Virus record (IMG/VR): IMGVR_UViG_3300036719_003116
Coordinates: 1-49,130 of that record
Length of the DNA: 49,130 bases
Reading direction: 5' to 3' (one strand)
DNA from: a virus
Shown here in pieces: positions 38,801-48,400 of this stretch. Both the position numbers and the translations under genes were made by a program. The notes under the pieces are model-generated. The model was not told the origin of the DNA. It saw only the letters and a list, made by a program, of their open reading frames with translations, and made no database searches. The stretch's first letter is position 1; each line of letters starts with the position of its first letter.

Positions 38801-41800
38801 TAATCAAACTGCTGGCACTGCTGCTCTCAATAGATTAACTGTTGCTGGAGTATCAACATTTACTGGGCAATTAAATTATGGAACAGCTTCTGGCACAACT
38901 TTAAACAATACTGGAACTGCAACATTTAATAATGTTAGTGTAACTGGAGTTCTAACTGCACCAACAGTTATTTCCTCTGCTGCAGGTAGCTTTACTCAAG
39001 TAAATGTAACTGGCATTGCAACAATTGCTAATTTTACAATTAGTAGTGGCATCATTACAGGACCTTCTGCAATTGTTATTGATCCTGCTGGTGTTGGTGA
39101 TAATACTGGTTCTGTTAGAATCAAAGGTGATTTATTTGTAGATGGCACACAAACAGTTATCAACTCAACAGTAGTTGAAACAGGTGATAAACTTGTTGGA
39201 TTGGGAACAACAGCAATTGAAGTCATAGTATTAAAAACAAATGTTAATTCATCAATCGGTTCTAGCATAATAACTGGAATATCTACAAGTTTTATACAAG
39301 TTGGATATGCAGTAAGTACTAATTCTACAGTTGGTGGCGGAAGTTCAGTCGTTAGTATTGGTTCTAGTGTAGTAACTTTAAGTTCAAATGTTAGTGCAAA
39401 TACTGATTTAACATTATCAAATGTTACAATTGGAATTTCAACTAACTTATTAAGTGGAATATCTACGTCTGGTATTATTGTAGGAGCAGCTTTATCAGCA
39501 ATTGAATTTTCTGCAAATACTTTTGTTTCTTCTATTGGAGTTGGTACAGTTTATTTTGCACCAAATTCTACAAACGTTGGAGTTGCAACAACAAGTGTTA
39601 CATTTACTAATAATGGTGTAATATATTTTACGGATTTATTCAGTGGTGATTATATCTCAGATGGCGGAGGTATTCTATTATATGGAAAAACAAATAAAAC
39701 ATTCACTTGGATTGATAATACAGATTCTTGGACTTCAAGTGAACATATAGATTTAGCATCTGGAAAAGTTTATAAGATTGGTGGAACTCAAGTTTTATCC
39801 TCTACAACTTTAGATATTAATACTGTAAATGCAACAACTGGAAACATTACAAATATCAATGGAACCAATGCAACATATACCAACGTAAATGCAACTGAAT
39901 TAAGAACTACTAATTTCAATACTTCAGGAATTGGTACAATTGTTACATTTACTGCAACTGATATAAATGCAGTTGGCATATCAACATTGCCTACTTTAAA
40001 TTCTAGTAACGCTACAATACTGGTGGCGGGAATTACAACAGCAAATATTCAAATTGGTATAGTTACTACTGGAACAATACAAACACTCAATGTTCCTACA
40101 GAAGCAACATTTAAAGTAATTAATAATGCAAATATTTCTGGTATAACTTCAATTAATTCTGGTATCGTTACAGACTTAATTGTTGGAGTTTCAAGTGTTA
40201 CAACATTACGTGCAAATTCTGGTATTATTACAGGATTAACTGTTGAAAACTCAAATACCACTGGTATTGCAACAGTAAATTATTTTGTAGCTAGCAATTC
40301 CACAATCACAGGAATTGCAACAATTAATACTGGCATTATTACAACATTAACAGCATCAAGAGCAGAATTAACTCAATCCAATGTTGGAATATTAACTGCA
40401 AATGTTGGATTTATTACGCAATTTAGTGCGTTAAGTGGAATTATTACCTCTTTATACACAACTGGTGTTGGCACAATATCTACTCTTTATGTTAATTCTG
40501 GAATAACAACAAGATCTACAATTACTGATTTAGATGTTACTGGCGTTGGATCTTTCGGGGTAATTGCAAATGTTAATACCCCCACAGGTCTTTCAACAAT
40601 TGGACATTTAACTGGTACAAATATTAATTATAGCGGTATTGCTACAATTGGAACTTTAATCGCTGGATTAACAACAATCACAACTTTAAATGTTACTGAC
40701 ATTTCATCACTTCCAAATCTTTATGGTTCTGATATTCAATACACTGGAGTTAGTACATTAACTAATGTAAGAGGAACCAATCTTTATTATAGTGGATTAT
40801 CAACTGCAGTAAACTTTAATAGCACTGATACGATTGTTTCAGGTGCAGCTTCTATTACTACATTACGTGCTAATGTTGGAATCATAACAAACTCTGTTTG
40901 GACTGATGGTTATTCTGCAGGTATTACGTCAGTTGCAACATTTAGAGCAAATAGTGGAATTATTACAACATTAACAGTAGCCAATTCAACACAAGGATAT
41001 CTTATTGGTACTGACATTTATTATAGTGGAATTGGTAGCATCAGTACGTTTAGAACCAATGTCGGATTTGCCACGTTCTTAAGTGGAACTAATTTAAGTT
41101 ATACTGGAGTATCAACTGTAGTTTCATTTAATGCAACTGATGTAAATGTATCGGGCACTACTACAATTTCTACATTATTAATTTCACCAAATAATCAATT
41201 AACGTATTTGAGTAATGGTGTAAATCTAGCATTTAGCGGAATTGGTACTATTAATACCTTAAGATCTAATGTTGGTTTTATTACAACATTATCTGGAACT
41301 AATTTAAATTATAGTGGCGTTGGCACTGTTGGATTTGTTAATGCTACAAATATTAACAGTTCAGGTGTTACAACTACTGTTAACTTTAGAGCTACCAATA
41401 TTAATGCTAGTGGTATAACAACAACATTAACATTACTTGTAAACCAAGTAACATCAAACGCAACCTTTAGCCGTTATACTTCAACTGCTGCGATTGTAAG
41501 TGGAGTATCATCCATTACAACGTTACGTGCCAATGTTGGAATTATAACAAATTCTACAGCAACAAATTTAAACGTTACTGGAATTGGAACAATTGTTACA
41601 CTGGTGGCAACCAACTTACAAGTAACGGGTGTTGGTACGATTGTTACATTAAATGGTACTAATTCTAACTTCACTGGTGTATCCACATTTAATGAATTAA
41701 GAGCAACATCAATTATTACTGATGCGTTAGATTTGAGTGGAACTGCAATTAACTTTACTGGTATTGCAACATTCAACACATTGTTCTCAACAAATGGAAC

Positions 41801-42368
41801 AATTGAATTTTTAAGAGGTACTAGCACAAACTTTACTGGCATTAATACTTTAGGCACAATTTACAATGTTGATATTAATAGCACTGGATTTACTACAACT
41901 AGAGGATTGCATGTTGGTGTTGGCGGAACTATATTAACTGCAACTAATGTAAGTGGAATTGGTTCTGTTGGCATTAATACCACTTCAGCAAAACATGCAT
42001 TGCAAGTTTGGGGTGAGTTTGGAATTAATGGAAATACCATTGTTGGAACAATTTCAACAACAAGAAACAATAATTCGGCTGTAAAAGTTCATACTTCTTT
42101 AGGTAGAGATGAATTTAGAACAGTAGAATATACAGTTCAAGCTTCGATTGGAAATACCCATCAAGTTACTAAAATTCTTTCTATTCATGATGGAGTAACT
42201 GCTTACAATTCTGAATATTCTAATATTTCTACTGGGGTTGATGTTGCAACTTATGATGTTCAAATTGATAACACAGTTCCACCAGGATTTATTGCTCTTG
42301 TTGTAACCCCAGTTTCTAACGTTGGAGTAACCACAATCGTTGTTAATTATACCGCCACCAGAATATAA
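35835..42368 (+). CDS. giant repeat-rich tail fibre or virion protein
   Basis: This is a 2177-aa protein. The start IRIKRSAVPGKVP with LQLGELAINTYDGKAY is the common N-terminus of phage fibre proteins. Next comes a beta-helix module (KTYYVSETGLDTNDG, AFLTIKKALSVS, IEISSGTFTE). From about residue 470 it is almost wholly short beta repeats of the G-[IV]-[AS]-TF type, including a run of about 42-residue units with TTVNAFGAAT (about 690-960) and many 15-residue units such as SITTLRANVGIIT (about 1320-2010). The end is a small domain without S74 motifs. It is probably a long trimeric fibre from a late promoter. Confidence 0.83.
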   Translation: MSTPIRIKRSAVPGKVPTTTDLQLGELAINTYDGKAYLKKDVSGTESIVNVGGGYPGKTYYVSETGLDTNDGENISSAFLTIKKALSVSTIGDTIEISSGTFTEIFPLTVPAGVIVRGKGLRSTIIQPTAGTERLDCFLLNGETTVEELTVTNFYYNSSTDTGYAFRFAPGMVTTTRSPYVQRVTVLTRGSVTTASDPYGFDTPDNYPTTKVAGRGALIDGSVVSSATLEPAILFNEATFITPNQTGLKMTNGARAEWVNCFTYFSSVSIDGVSGSVGVGSTAGATLKFAGLTTSISPNYVIKYYQGGPAVAIGTVTSVDGAYVTISGKGSGIFNAVGIGSTQDVRIFQSNGTTQVGTASTILWADYQKFGADLRAIGAAANFGTIGVRGDGAGVQLRLFGYNFGCVGSGKTFTQDPTLTVRSNEAVQLNGGRVFFQSVDQLGNFRVGNIFEISQETGAVSLASTSDINIAGTATIQNLNVIGVSTFGSTILHTNSNYTTNQTTYNLINSAAGAVNFAGAGTSIVIGATTGITTIRNYRVNLSGGQDSFTTTDGTLVVAGGVGISSNLNVGKDFRVTGVSTFVSPVRLDSSLRVAGVSTFVDDVEFIDHIRVTGVSTFSNPVMINSNLNVTGITTTGNFRVTGISTLTGNVQLSNNLQVTGIATFSNTISHNSQLFITNQSTYRFIDTTTTTVTAFGNATSIGIGSTNATLTLRPSTVVGTNATQTLYNTVATTVNAFGEATTLGIGSTNATLTSRPSTVVGTNATQTLYNTVATTVNAFGAATSVNIGANSGTFTLGNPTLVGTQATQNVYNTVATTVNAFGAATSLNLGAATGTLTVANPTATFSNATTVNINGANPTIAGSSVGTLSLFNGNLTTVNAFGAATNILLGATTGVTTIRNVTFALPNATTLSMDGANPTISGTSTGTLTLFNTNLTKVNAFQAATDNVLFATTGVTTVRNNLSVTGTLTAGNFTTAGIATFSGSANNINQTAGTAALNRLTVAGVSTFTGQLNYGTASGTTLNNTGTATFNNVSVTGVLTAPTVISSAAGSFTQVNVTGIATIANFTISSGIITGPSAIVIDPAGVGDNTGSVRIKGDLFVDGTQTVINSTVVETGDKLVGLGTTAIEVIVLKTNVNSSIGSSIITGISTSFIQVGYAVSTNSTVGGGSSVVSIGSSVVTLSSNVSANTDLTLSNVTIGISTNLLSGISTSGIIVGAALSAIEFSANTFVSSIGVGTVYFAPNSTNVGVATTSVTFTNNGVIYFTDLFSGDYISDGGGILLYGKTNKTFTWIDNTDSWTSSEHIDLASGKVYKIGGTQVLSSTTLDINTVNATTGNITNINGTNATYTNVNATELRTTNFNTSGIGTIVTFTATDINAVGISTLPTLNSSNATILVAGITTANIQIGIVTTGTIQTLNVPTEATFKVINNANISGITSINSGIVTDLIVGVSSVTTLRANSGIITGLTVENSNTTGIATVNYFVASNSTITGIATINTGIITTLTASRAELTQSNVGILTANVGFITQFSALSGIITSLYTTGVGTISTLYVNSGITTRSTITDLDVTGVGSFGVIANVNTPTGLSTIGHLTGTNINYSGIATIGTLIAGLTTITTLNVTDISSLPNLYGSDIQYTGVSTLTNVRGTNLYYSGLSTAVNFNSTDTIVSGAASITTLRANVGIITNSVWTDGYSAGITSVATFRANSGIITTLTVANSTQGYLIGTDIYYSGIGSISTFRTNVGFATFLSGTNLSYTGVSTVVSFNATDVNVSGTTTISTLLISPNNQLTYLSNGVNLAFSGIGTINTLRSNVGFITTLSGTNLNYSGVGTVGFVNATNINSSGVTTTVNFRATNINASGITTTLTLLVNQVTSNATFSRYTSTAAIVSGVSSITTLRANVGIITNSTATNLNVTGIGTIVTLVATNLQVTGVGTIVTLNGTNSNFTGVSTFNELRATSIITDALDLSGTAINFTGIATFNTLFSTNGTIEFLRGTSTNFTGINTLGTIYNVDINSTGFTTTRGLHVGVGGTILTATNVSGIGSVGINTTSAKHALQVWGEFGINGNTIVGTISTTRNNNSAVKVHTSLGRDEFRTVEYTVQASIGNTHQVTKILSIHDGVTAYNSEYSNISTGVDVATYDVQIDNTVPPGFIALVVTPVSNVGVTTIVVNYTATRI
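37941..38192 (+). repeat. tandem 126-bp repeat inside the fibre gene
   Basis: Two adjacent copies (37941-38066 and 38067-38192) encode 42 residues each and are nearly identical at the DNA level through the stretch from GGTATCGGTT to GTCAATGCTTTTGG. More diverged copies follow to about 38700. The preserved silent positions in copies 1 and 2 suggest a recent in-frame duplication. Confidence 0.8.
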
Positions 42369-42371
42369 ATA
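42364..42371 (+). promoter_or_regulatory. late promoter TATAAATA of the third giant fibre gene
   Basis: A perfect octamer overlapping the stop codon of the previous fibre gene, 35 nt before the TTG start at 42407. Confidence 0.82.
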
Positions 42372-42406
42372 ACTGAAGCAAATTAACGCAAAGGGGATAG
42401 TGAACC

Positions 42407-45400
42407 TTGGCTGATCAGAACTTTAGAGTTAAGCATGGTATCTCTATTGATACCAACAGATTAGTAGACGTAAACAGGAATATTAATGCTGGTGTAACCA
42501 CATTTGCACACACTAAAGTAACAGGAATTGCCACTGTTGGTATTATTTCTGCTACTAATGGCGCTGGCGGAATGGGAATTGTTACATTCCAGTCACAAGT
42601 TGCAATTGAAAGTGGTGCTCAAAGAATTACAATCGCTCCACCAAGTCAAGCAGCAGGATTTGTTTCTTCTTATAATTTAACTCTTCCAGCTAAAGCTGGT
42701 ACTGATGGTCAAGTTTTAACATACGGACCAAATGGTATTTTGGGATTTAATACCAATGGTCTTTATGAAAACCGCTATTATGTTTCATCTGCAAATGGTA
42801 GTGATAGTTTTGATGGTAGATCAAAACCATTTGCATCGATTAAAAAAGCAGCACAGGCAGCATCATTTAGGTCATTCCAATTGCCTGGAGGTCGTTATTT
42901 AGATGCTGGTAATTTACTTGCTTTAAACAAAGAATTTATTAAACAAGAAGTAGTAGGATTTATTACTGCAACTTATCCCGCTCTTATTGGTGATCCTCAA
43001 TTTGGTGATGGAACTAAATGTAGACGAGATACTGGATATATTGTTGATGCAATTGTTTATGACTTGTCTTATGGAGGTAACTCAAAATCAGTAGAGGCAG
43101 GTCTTGCATATTGGAATGCTGGAACTTCTTATGTTGTAGGAGAAACACAAGAAACTATCGCAGCATATCGTTATATTAATACTCTTGCCAGATATGTTGT
43201 TAATAATGTAGCAATTTCAACTTCATATCAACTACCAACTTTTGCAACTTCACAATCATTTGATCTTACAATTGCATATGATGCAACTTGTGGAACTGGT
43301 GTTTCTTATAGTGCTGATTGTTGTGCAGACGTATTATCCGCAATTGGATCTTATGTTGGCATTGTGACCAGCATCATTGGTATTGGTACAACAGCTGCTC
43401 CTGCCGTAACATTACCATCTACACTTTCAAAACCAATTGCAATTATTGTTGAAGCGGGTGAATATGTTGAAGACAACCCAATTCTTCTTTATGAAGACGT
43501 TGCCGTTTTGGGTGATAACCTTAGAAACACTATTATTCGTCCTCAAAACGCAGGAAAAGATTTATTCAGAGTAAGGAATGGTTGTTATGTAACCAACTTT
43601 GCCATGAAGGACAATGTTGACGCTGCAGGTGTTCCTTTATTTACATTTGATAATGCCGTCGCATATGATGATCCTTCAGATGCATTAACTAGCAGAACTG
43701 GATATGCAGTAAAGACCACACCAACTAGAATTACCAGATCGCCATATATTCAAAACTGTTCTATCCTTTCTTTCTTAGGCGCAAACGGCATTCTTGTTGA
43801 TGGATCTAAAGTTACGTCACCAAACGTTGCCATTGTTCCTGAAGAAGGAGAAAATCCAGTAGCAGGAGCACAACCAGAATTTGGTAAATCGATGGTTGCT
43901 GCTGCGTTTACCATGGTTTCTTTTGGTGGTATTGGTTGGCGTGTTATTAATGATGGCTATTCTCAGGTAGTTTCTTGTTTCCAAATTTTCTGTAAATATG
44001 GTTCATTTGCACAGTCTGGTGGATATCTATCGATTACTAACTCGGCAACCAACTTTGGATTATTTGCTCTAAGATCGACTGGATTTAGTCAAAATTCATT
44101 TACATTTGACCGTGGTAGAATTGCTGCAACAGGTACTTCTGGTGGATTACAAACACTTAGAGTTGTTGGTTTGGGTAGAACTGATCAGGATCTCTATGTT
44201 ACGAGATTTTTCAATAATGCATTATCTGATTTAACATCTAATTTTAAACCAGTTGTTACACAAGCTACATTAAACCCTGCCGTTGGTGTTAACACAGTAA
44301 CAGAACGTATTACTATTGCTGGGCATCCTTTCATACAGGGAGATACTGTTCTGTATATTGGTGATGAAAATGCAGCACCAAGAGTTGTTATTGAAGGTCT
44401 CGTAAGTGGAACACAATATTACTTAAATTATATTGATGCAAATACATTTACTTTATATGAAGATAACAGTTTTACAAGATTAGTTGATTTAAAATCATCT
44501 CCAACAGGAATTAATACTTTCCAAAAAGGTAATATAGAATTTTTTGCCTCAGAAATTGTTGACGCTCATAATTCTTATCAGGTCATTGGTATTGCCACTA
44601 CTGGCGGCGCAGCACAATTTGTTTCTGGTAGACAAGTATCTCAAACAGTTACTGGAGGAACTGCTGTAGGTTATGCTGTTACTTACAATAGCACTACAAG
44701 ACAACTTTTAGTCTCTGTTGAATCTTCTGGCGGAATAAGACGATTCTTTGGTGTTTCTGGTGGAGCAAATGGTCAAATAGCAGACCATAAAGGATCTCCA
44801 ACCAGTTATTACACAACATCAGTTGCTGGGGTAACAACGTACTATACAATTGAAACAAAAATTGCCTCTACTCCAGATGGAACAGTAATTAGTGGTGTTG
44901 CTAATCTTCCAGAAACTTATTATTGCCATTTCCACAGACCTTCTATTGTAAACTCATCTGGTCATACTTGGGAATATTCTGGTTCTGGAACAGATTATAA
45001 TGCGTTACCACAAAACGGTGGAAGAACTGATGTTGCTACTGAACAGGTATTTTCATTGGGTGGTCGAGTTTACTCTTCTGGAACCAATGAACTTGGTGAC
45101 TTTAAAGTTGGTAATTTTATTACAGCATTCAACAGAACTGGTAACATTATCTTCAACAACAAAGTTACAATTGGTCAGTTAGATTCTCTTAGATTGAGTC
45201 TTTCTGGTGGTGTTGCAATTGAACAATTCTCTACTGATATTGGATTAGGAGATAATGAAGTTGGTGGAGCCGCAAACAGTAAAGTTTCAACACAATTAGC
45301 TGTTAGAACATTCTTAAACAATAGACTAGGAAATGTTATTGATAAGACAGTTTCTACCAATGCAATTCCTAGTGCAATTGTTCAATTAAATGCTACTGGA

Positions 45401-48400
45401 CAAATTAACGCAGATCTAATTCCACCAAAAGTTGTTAATTACTACAGAGCTAATGCTGGTGGTGGTAGAACAGAACTTGTTGATCAAATTCCAGCCATTA
45501 ATGTTTTACAGGGTGATACTGTTCTTGAGCCTGGGCAGGGTTATGTTCTAATTAGTGATGTTTATGGTCAATATTTAAAACTTTCAAGCAATACTGCAAA
45601 TTATAAGTATACCAATGGCGACACAGTAATCAGTGCAGGAAGTGCTGGTGGCGCAATTGGTATTGTAACAGCACCAACTTCTGTAGGCTATGGTACAACA
45701 GGTCTTGTTAAAGGTGTTCTCTTAAATGTCTCCATTACTAATGGAGGTTCTGGCTATACAAATCCAGGTCTTTATACTTGTGTTCTTGATGCCAGCACAG
45801 GAATTGGTACAAGTGCAAGAGCCGCAATCACTGTTGGAGGAGCTGGAACAGTCACATCTGTTGATATTGAATATGGTGGAAGATATTATGCTAACGGTGA
45901 TATTGTTACAATTAATAATGCAAGTTTACTTGGGGGAAGAAGTGGAGGTGCAAACTTCTCTGCAACAGTCGGCAGCAGTAGCATTGAAACCCGCCTATAC
46001 TTAAGATTGACCAATAACCAAAAATTCACAGGATCCTCAGCGTTCCCAGATTATATTCAAGATGGAAATGCGGTTGGAGTAGGAACAAGCTTAAACTTAT
46101 ATTATCAAGTTAATTTTAATCCTACTGATGTAACCACTGGCGGTGACATTGATTTCGTAAACGATAGAATTATTGTTGGCGTGACCACGTTAACAGATGG
46201 AGATCCTGTCATTTATTATGCAAATGGTGGAAATGTTATCAATGATTTGACATCTGGAGTTTCATATTTTATTAAACGTGTTGGTGTTTCTTCTGTAGAA
46301 CTTTATACAACTTATGCACTATCCACAAAATTAGATTTAAACACTAGTGGAACTGGAACACATAGTTTAGTTAGAGCTGGAGTTAATACTTCTAAGGATG
46401 CAATTATATTTGAAAAGCATACATTTAATACTGGCGATGCTGTTAAAGTTAGTGGATCTGCACCAACTGGTGTAACAACAGGCAACTTCTACTATATTGG
46501 CTCTAAGACAACCAATTCATTTACTCTACATGATTCTAGAGCTGATGCAGTCGCTTCAATTAATGGAGCAACATTTAGTGCCGTAGGACTTACTTCAAGT
46601 TCTGTTGGAATTATGACGTTTACTTATCAAAACGTCACTTATAATGGTACAGTAAACACTTCATCAAACCTTGCAGATAATTATACAATTCTTGCTTCTG
46701 GTCTCATTGATGCATCTAACATTTCATCAGGAACAATTTCGCCATCAAGACTTGGAAGTGGAACTGCAAACTCTGATACTTTCTTAAGAGGTGATTCTGT
46801 TTTTGAAAAGGTAGTTAAATCTGTCGGAATTGCAACCACTGAACCAATTTCGGCAACAGGATCTTCTTTTGATGCAGCTCCTGGTGGGGTTGGAGTTAAT
46901 ACTTATTATGGTAAAGTTAATCTATCTTTAAACCGTGTTGCTGCAACATTAGATACTTATTCAACCCTGGGTGTTGCTAAATTTAAAAACTCTACATTTG
47001 GTATAACGGCAAATGGAGAAGTAACAATTAAGAGTTCTGCCACTGGAGATGTTGATGCCGCAACTCTTGGTGGTCAGGCAGGGGCATATTATCTGGATCC
47101 GAATAACTTTACTGCATCGATCCCAGTATCTAAGGGTGGAACTGGACTATCAGCTCTTCCACCAGTAGGTTCTATTCTTCAAGGTAATGGAACCTCTTAT
47201 GATCTTGTAACTTCTCCAACATTATCTGGAACATTAACCTTAACTGGAGCTGGTAATTTTGTTGCTGTTGGTGCTGCTATTACAAACGCCAATATTACAG
47301 GATTTGGTACTGTTGCTAACCTAGGCTCTACAAATGCTACAATTAGTGGCATTGCAACATTTAGTGGAAGTGCGAGGAGTATTAATCAAACTGCAGGTAC
47401 TGCAGCACTTAACAGATTAACTGTTACTGGTGTCAGCACATTTACAGGACAGGCAAATTATGGTGTACTTTCTGGAACTACTATAACAAATACTGGTACG
47501 GCTGCACTCACAAATCAAACTGTTTCAGGAGTTTCGACATTCAGTGGTTCTGGTAATAATATTAACTGCACCAATGGCACACAAGTATTCAACAGAGCCG
47601 TATTTGCTGGTATTACAACTTTCCTTGATCAGGTTAACGTTGGTGTTGCCAACTACACAACGGCAACAGTTGGTGGAACTTTAACAACACAAAACTTTGT
47701 TGTTACTGGAGTGAGCACTGTTGGTAGATTGCAAGCTAGTGATGGTGTAACTGCTGCTAGTGTTAATGTTTCTGGTGCAACTACAATTGGCACATATTTA
47801 CAAGTTGGTTCTGGATTAAATGTCACTGGTGTTGCTACGTTCTTAAGCAATGTAAGATTGTTAGACAATGATATCTTATCGTTTGGTAATGGTAATGATC
47901 TTTCAATTTATCATGATGCATCGAATTCTTATATTGATGACTCTGGAACGGGTGATCTGTATATTAGATCTAATGCAATTAGGTTGCAAAAATATACTGG
48001 TGAAACTTTTGCAACATTCCTTGCTGATGGAGCTGCAACTCTTTATTATGATAATGGAATTAGATTTGCCACCACAATTGATGGCACACAAACAACAGGT
48101 ACAGATGTATCAGATAACCTAAGAGTTACAGGTGTTGGTACTTTCAGTGGTTCTGATAATAGCATCCAACAATCTGCAGGCACTGCAGCACTCAACAGAT
48201 TAACTGTTGCTGGAGTTACTACGTTCTCAGATAATGTAAATATTAGTAATGGTAATTTAATTTTATCAGATCCAGATAATAATTTACAACAGACACAAGG
48301 TACTGCAGCATTAAACAATCTAACAGTTGCGGGTGTTACTACTGTAGGATCTCTGTTCTTTACCTCTCTGGGTGGTAGTGCTGGAGCAACTTTACCATCA

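Noticed and set aside
45726-46004. Several short ORFs in other frames of the third giant fibre
   Set aside because: The long frame from 42407 is open throughout and repeat-rich; the others are low-complexity shadows.
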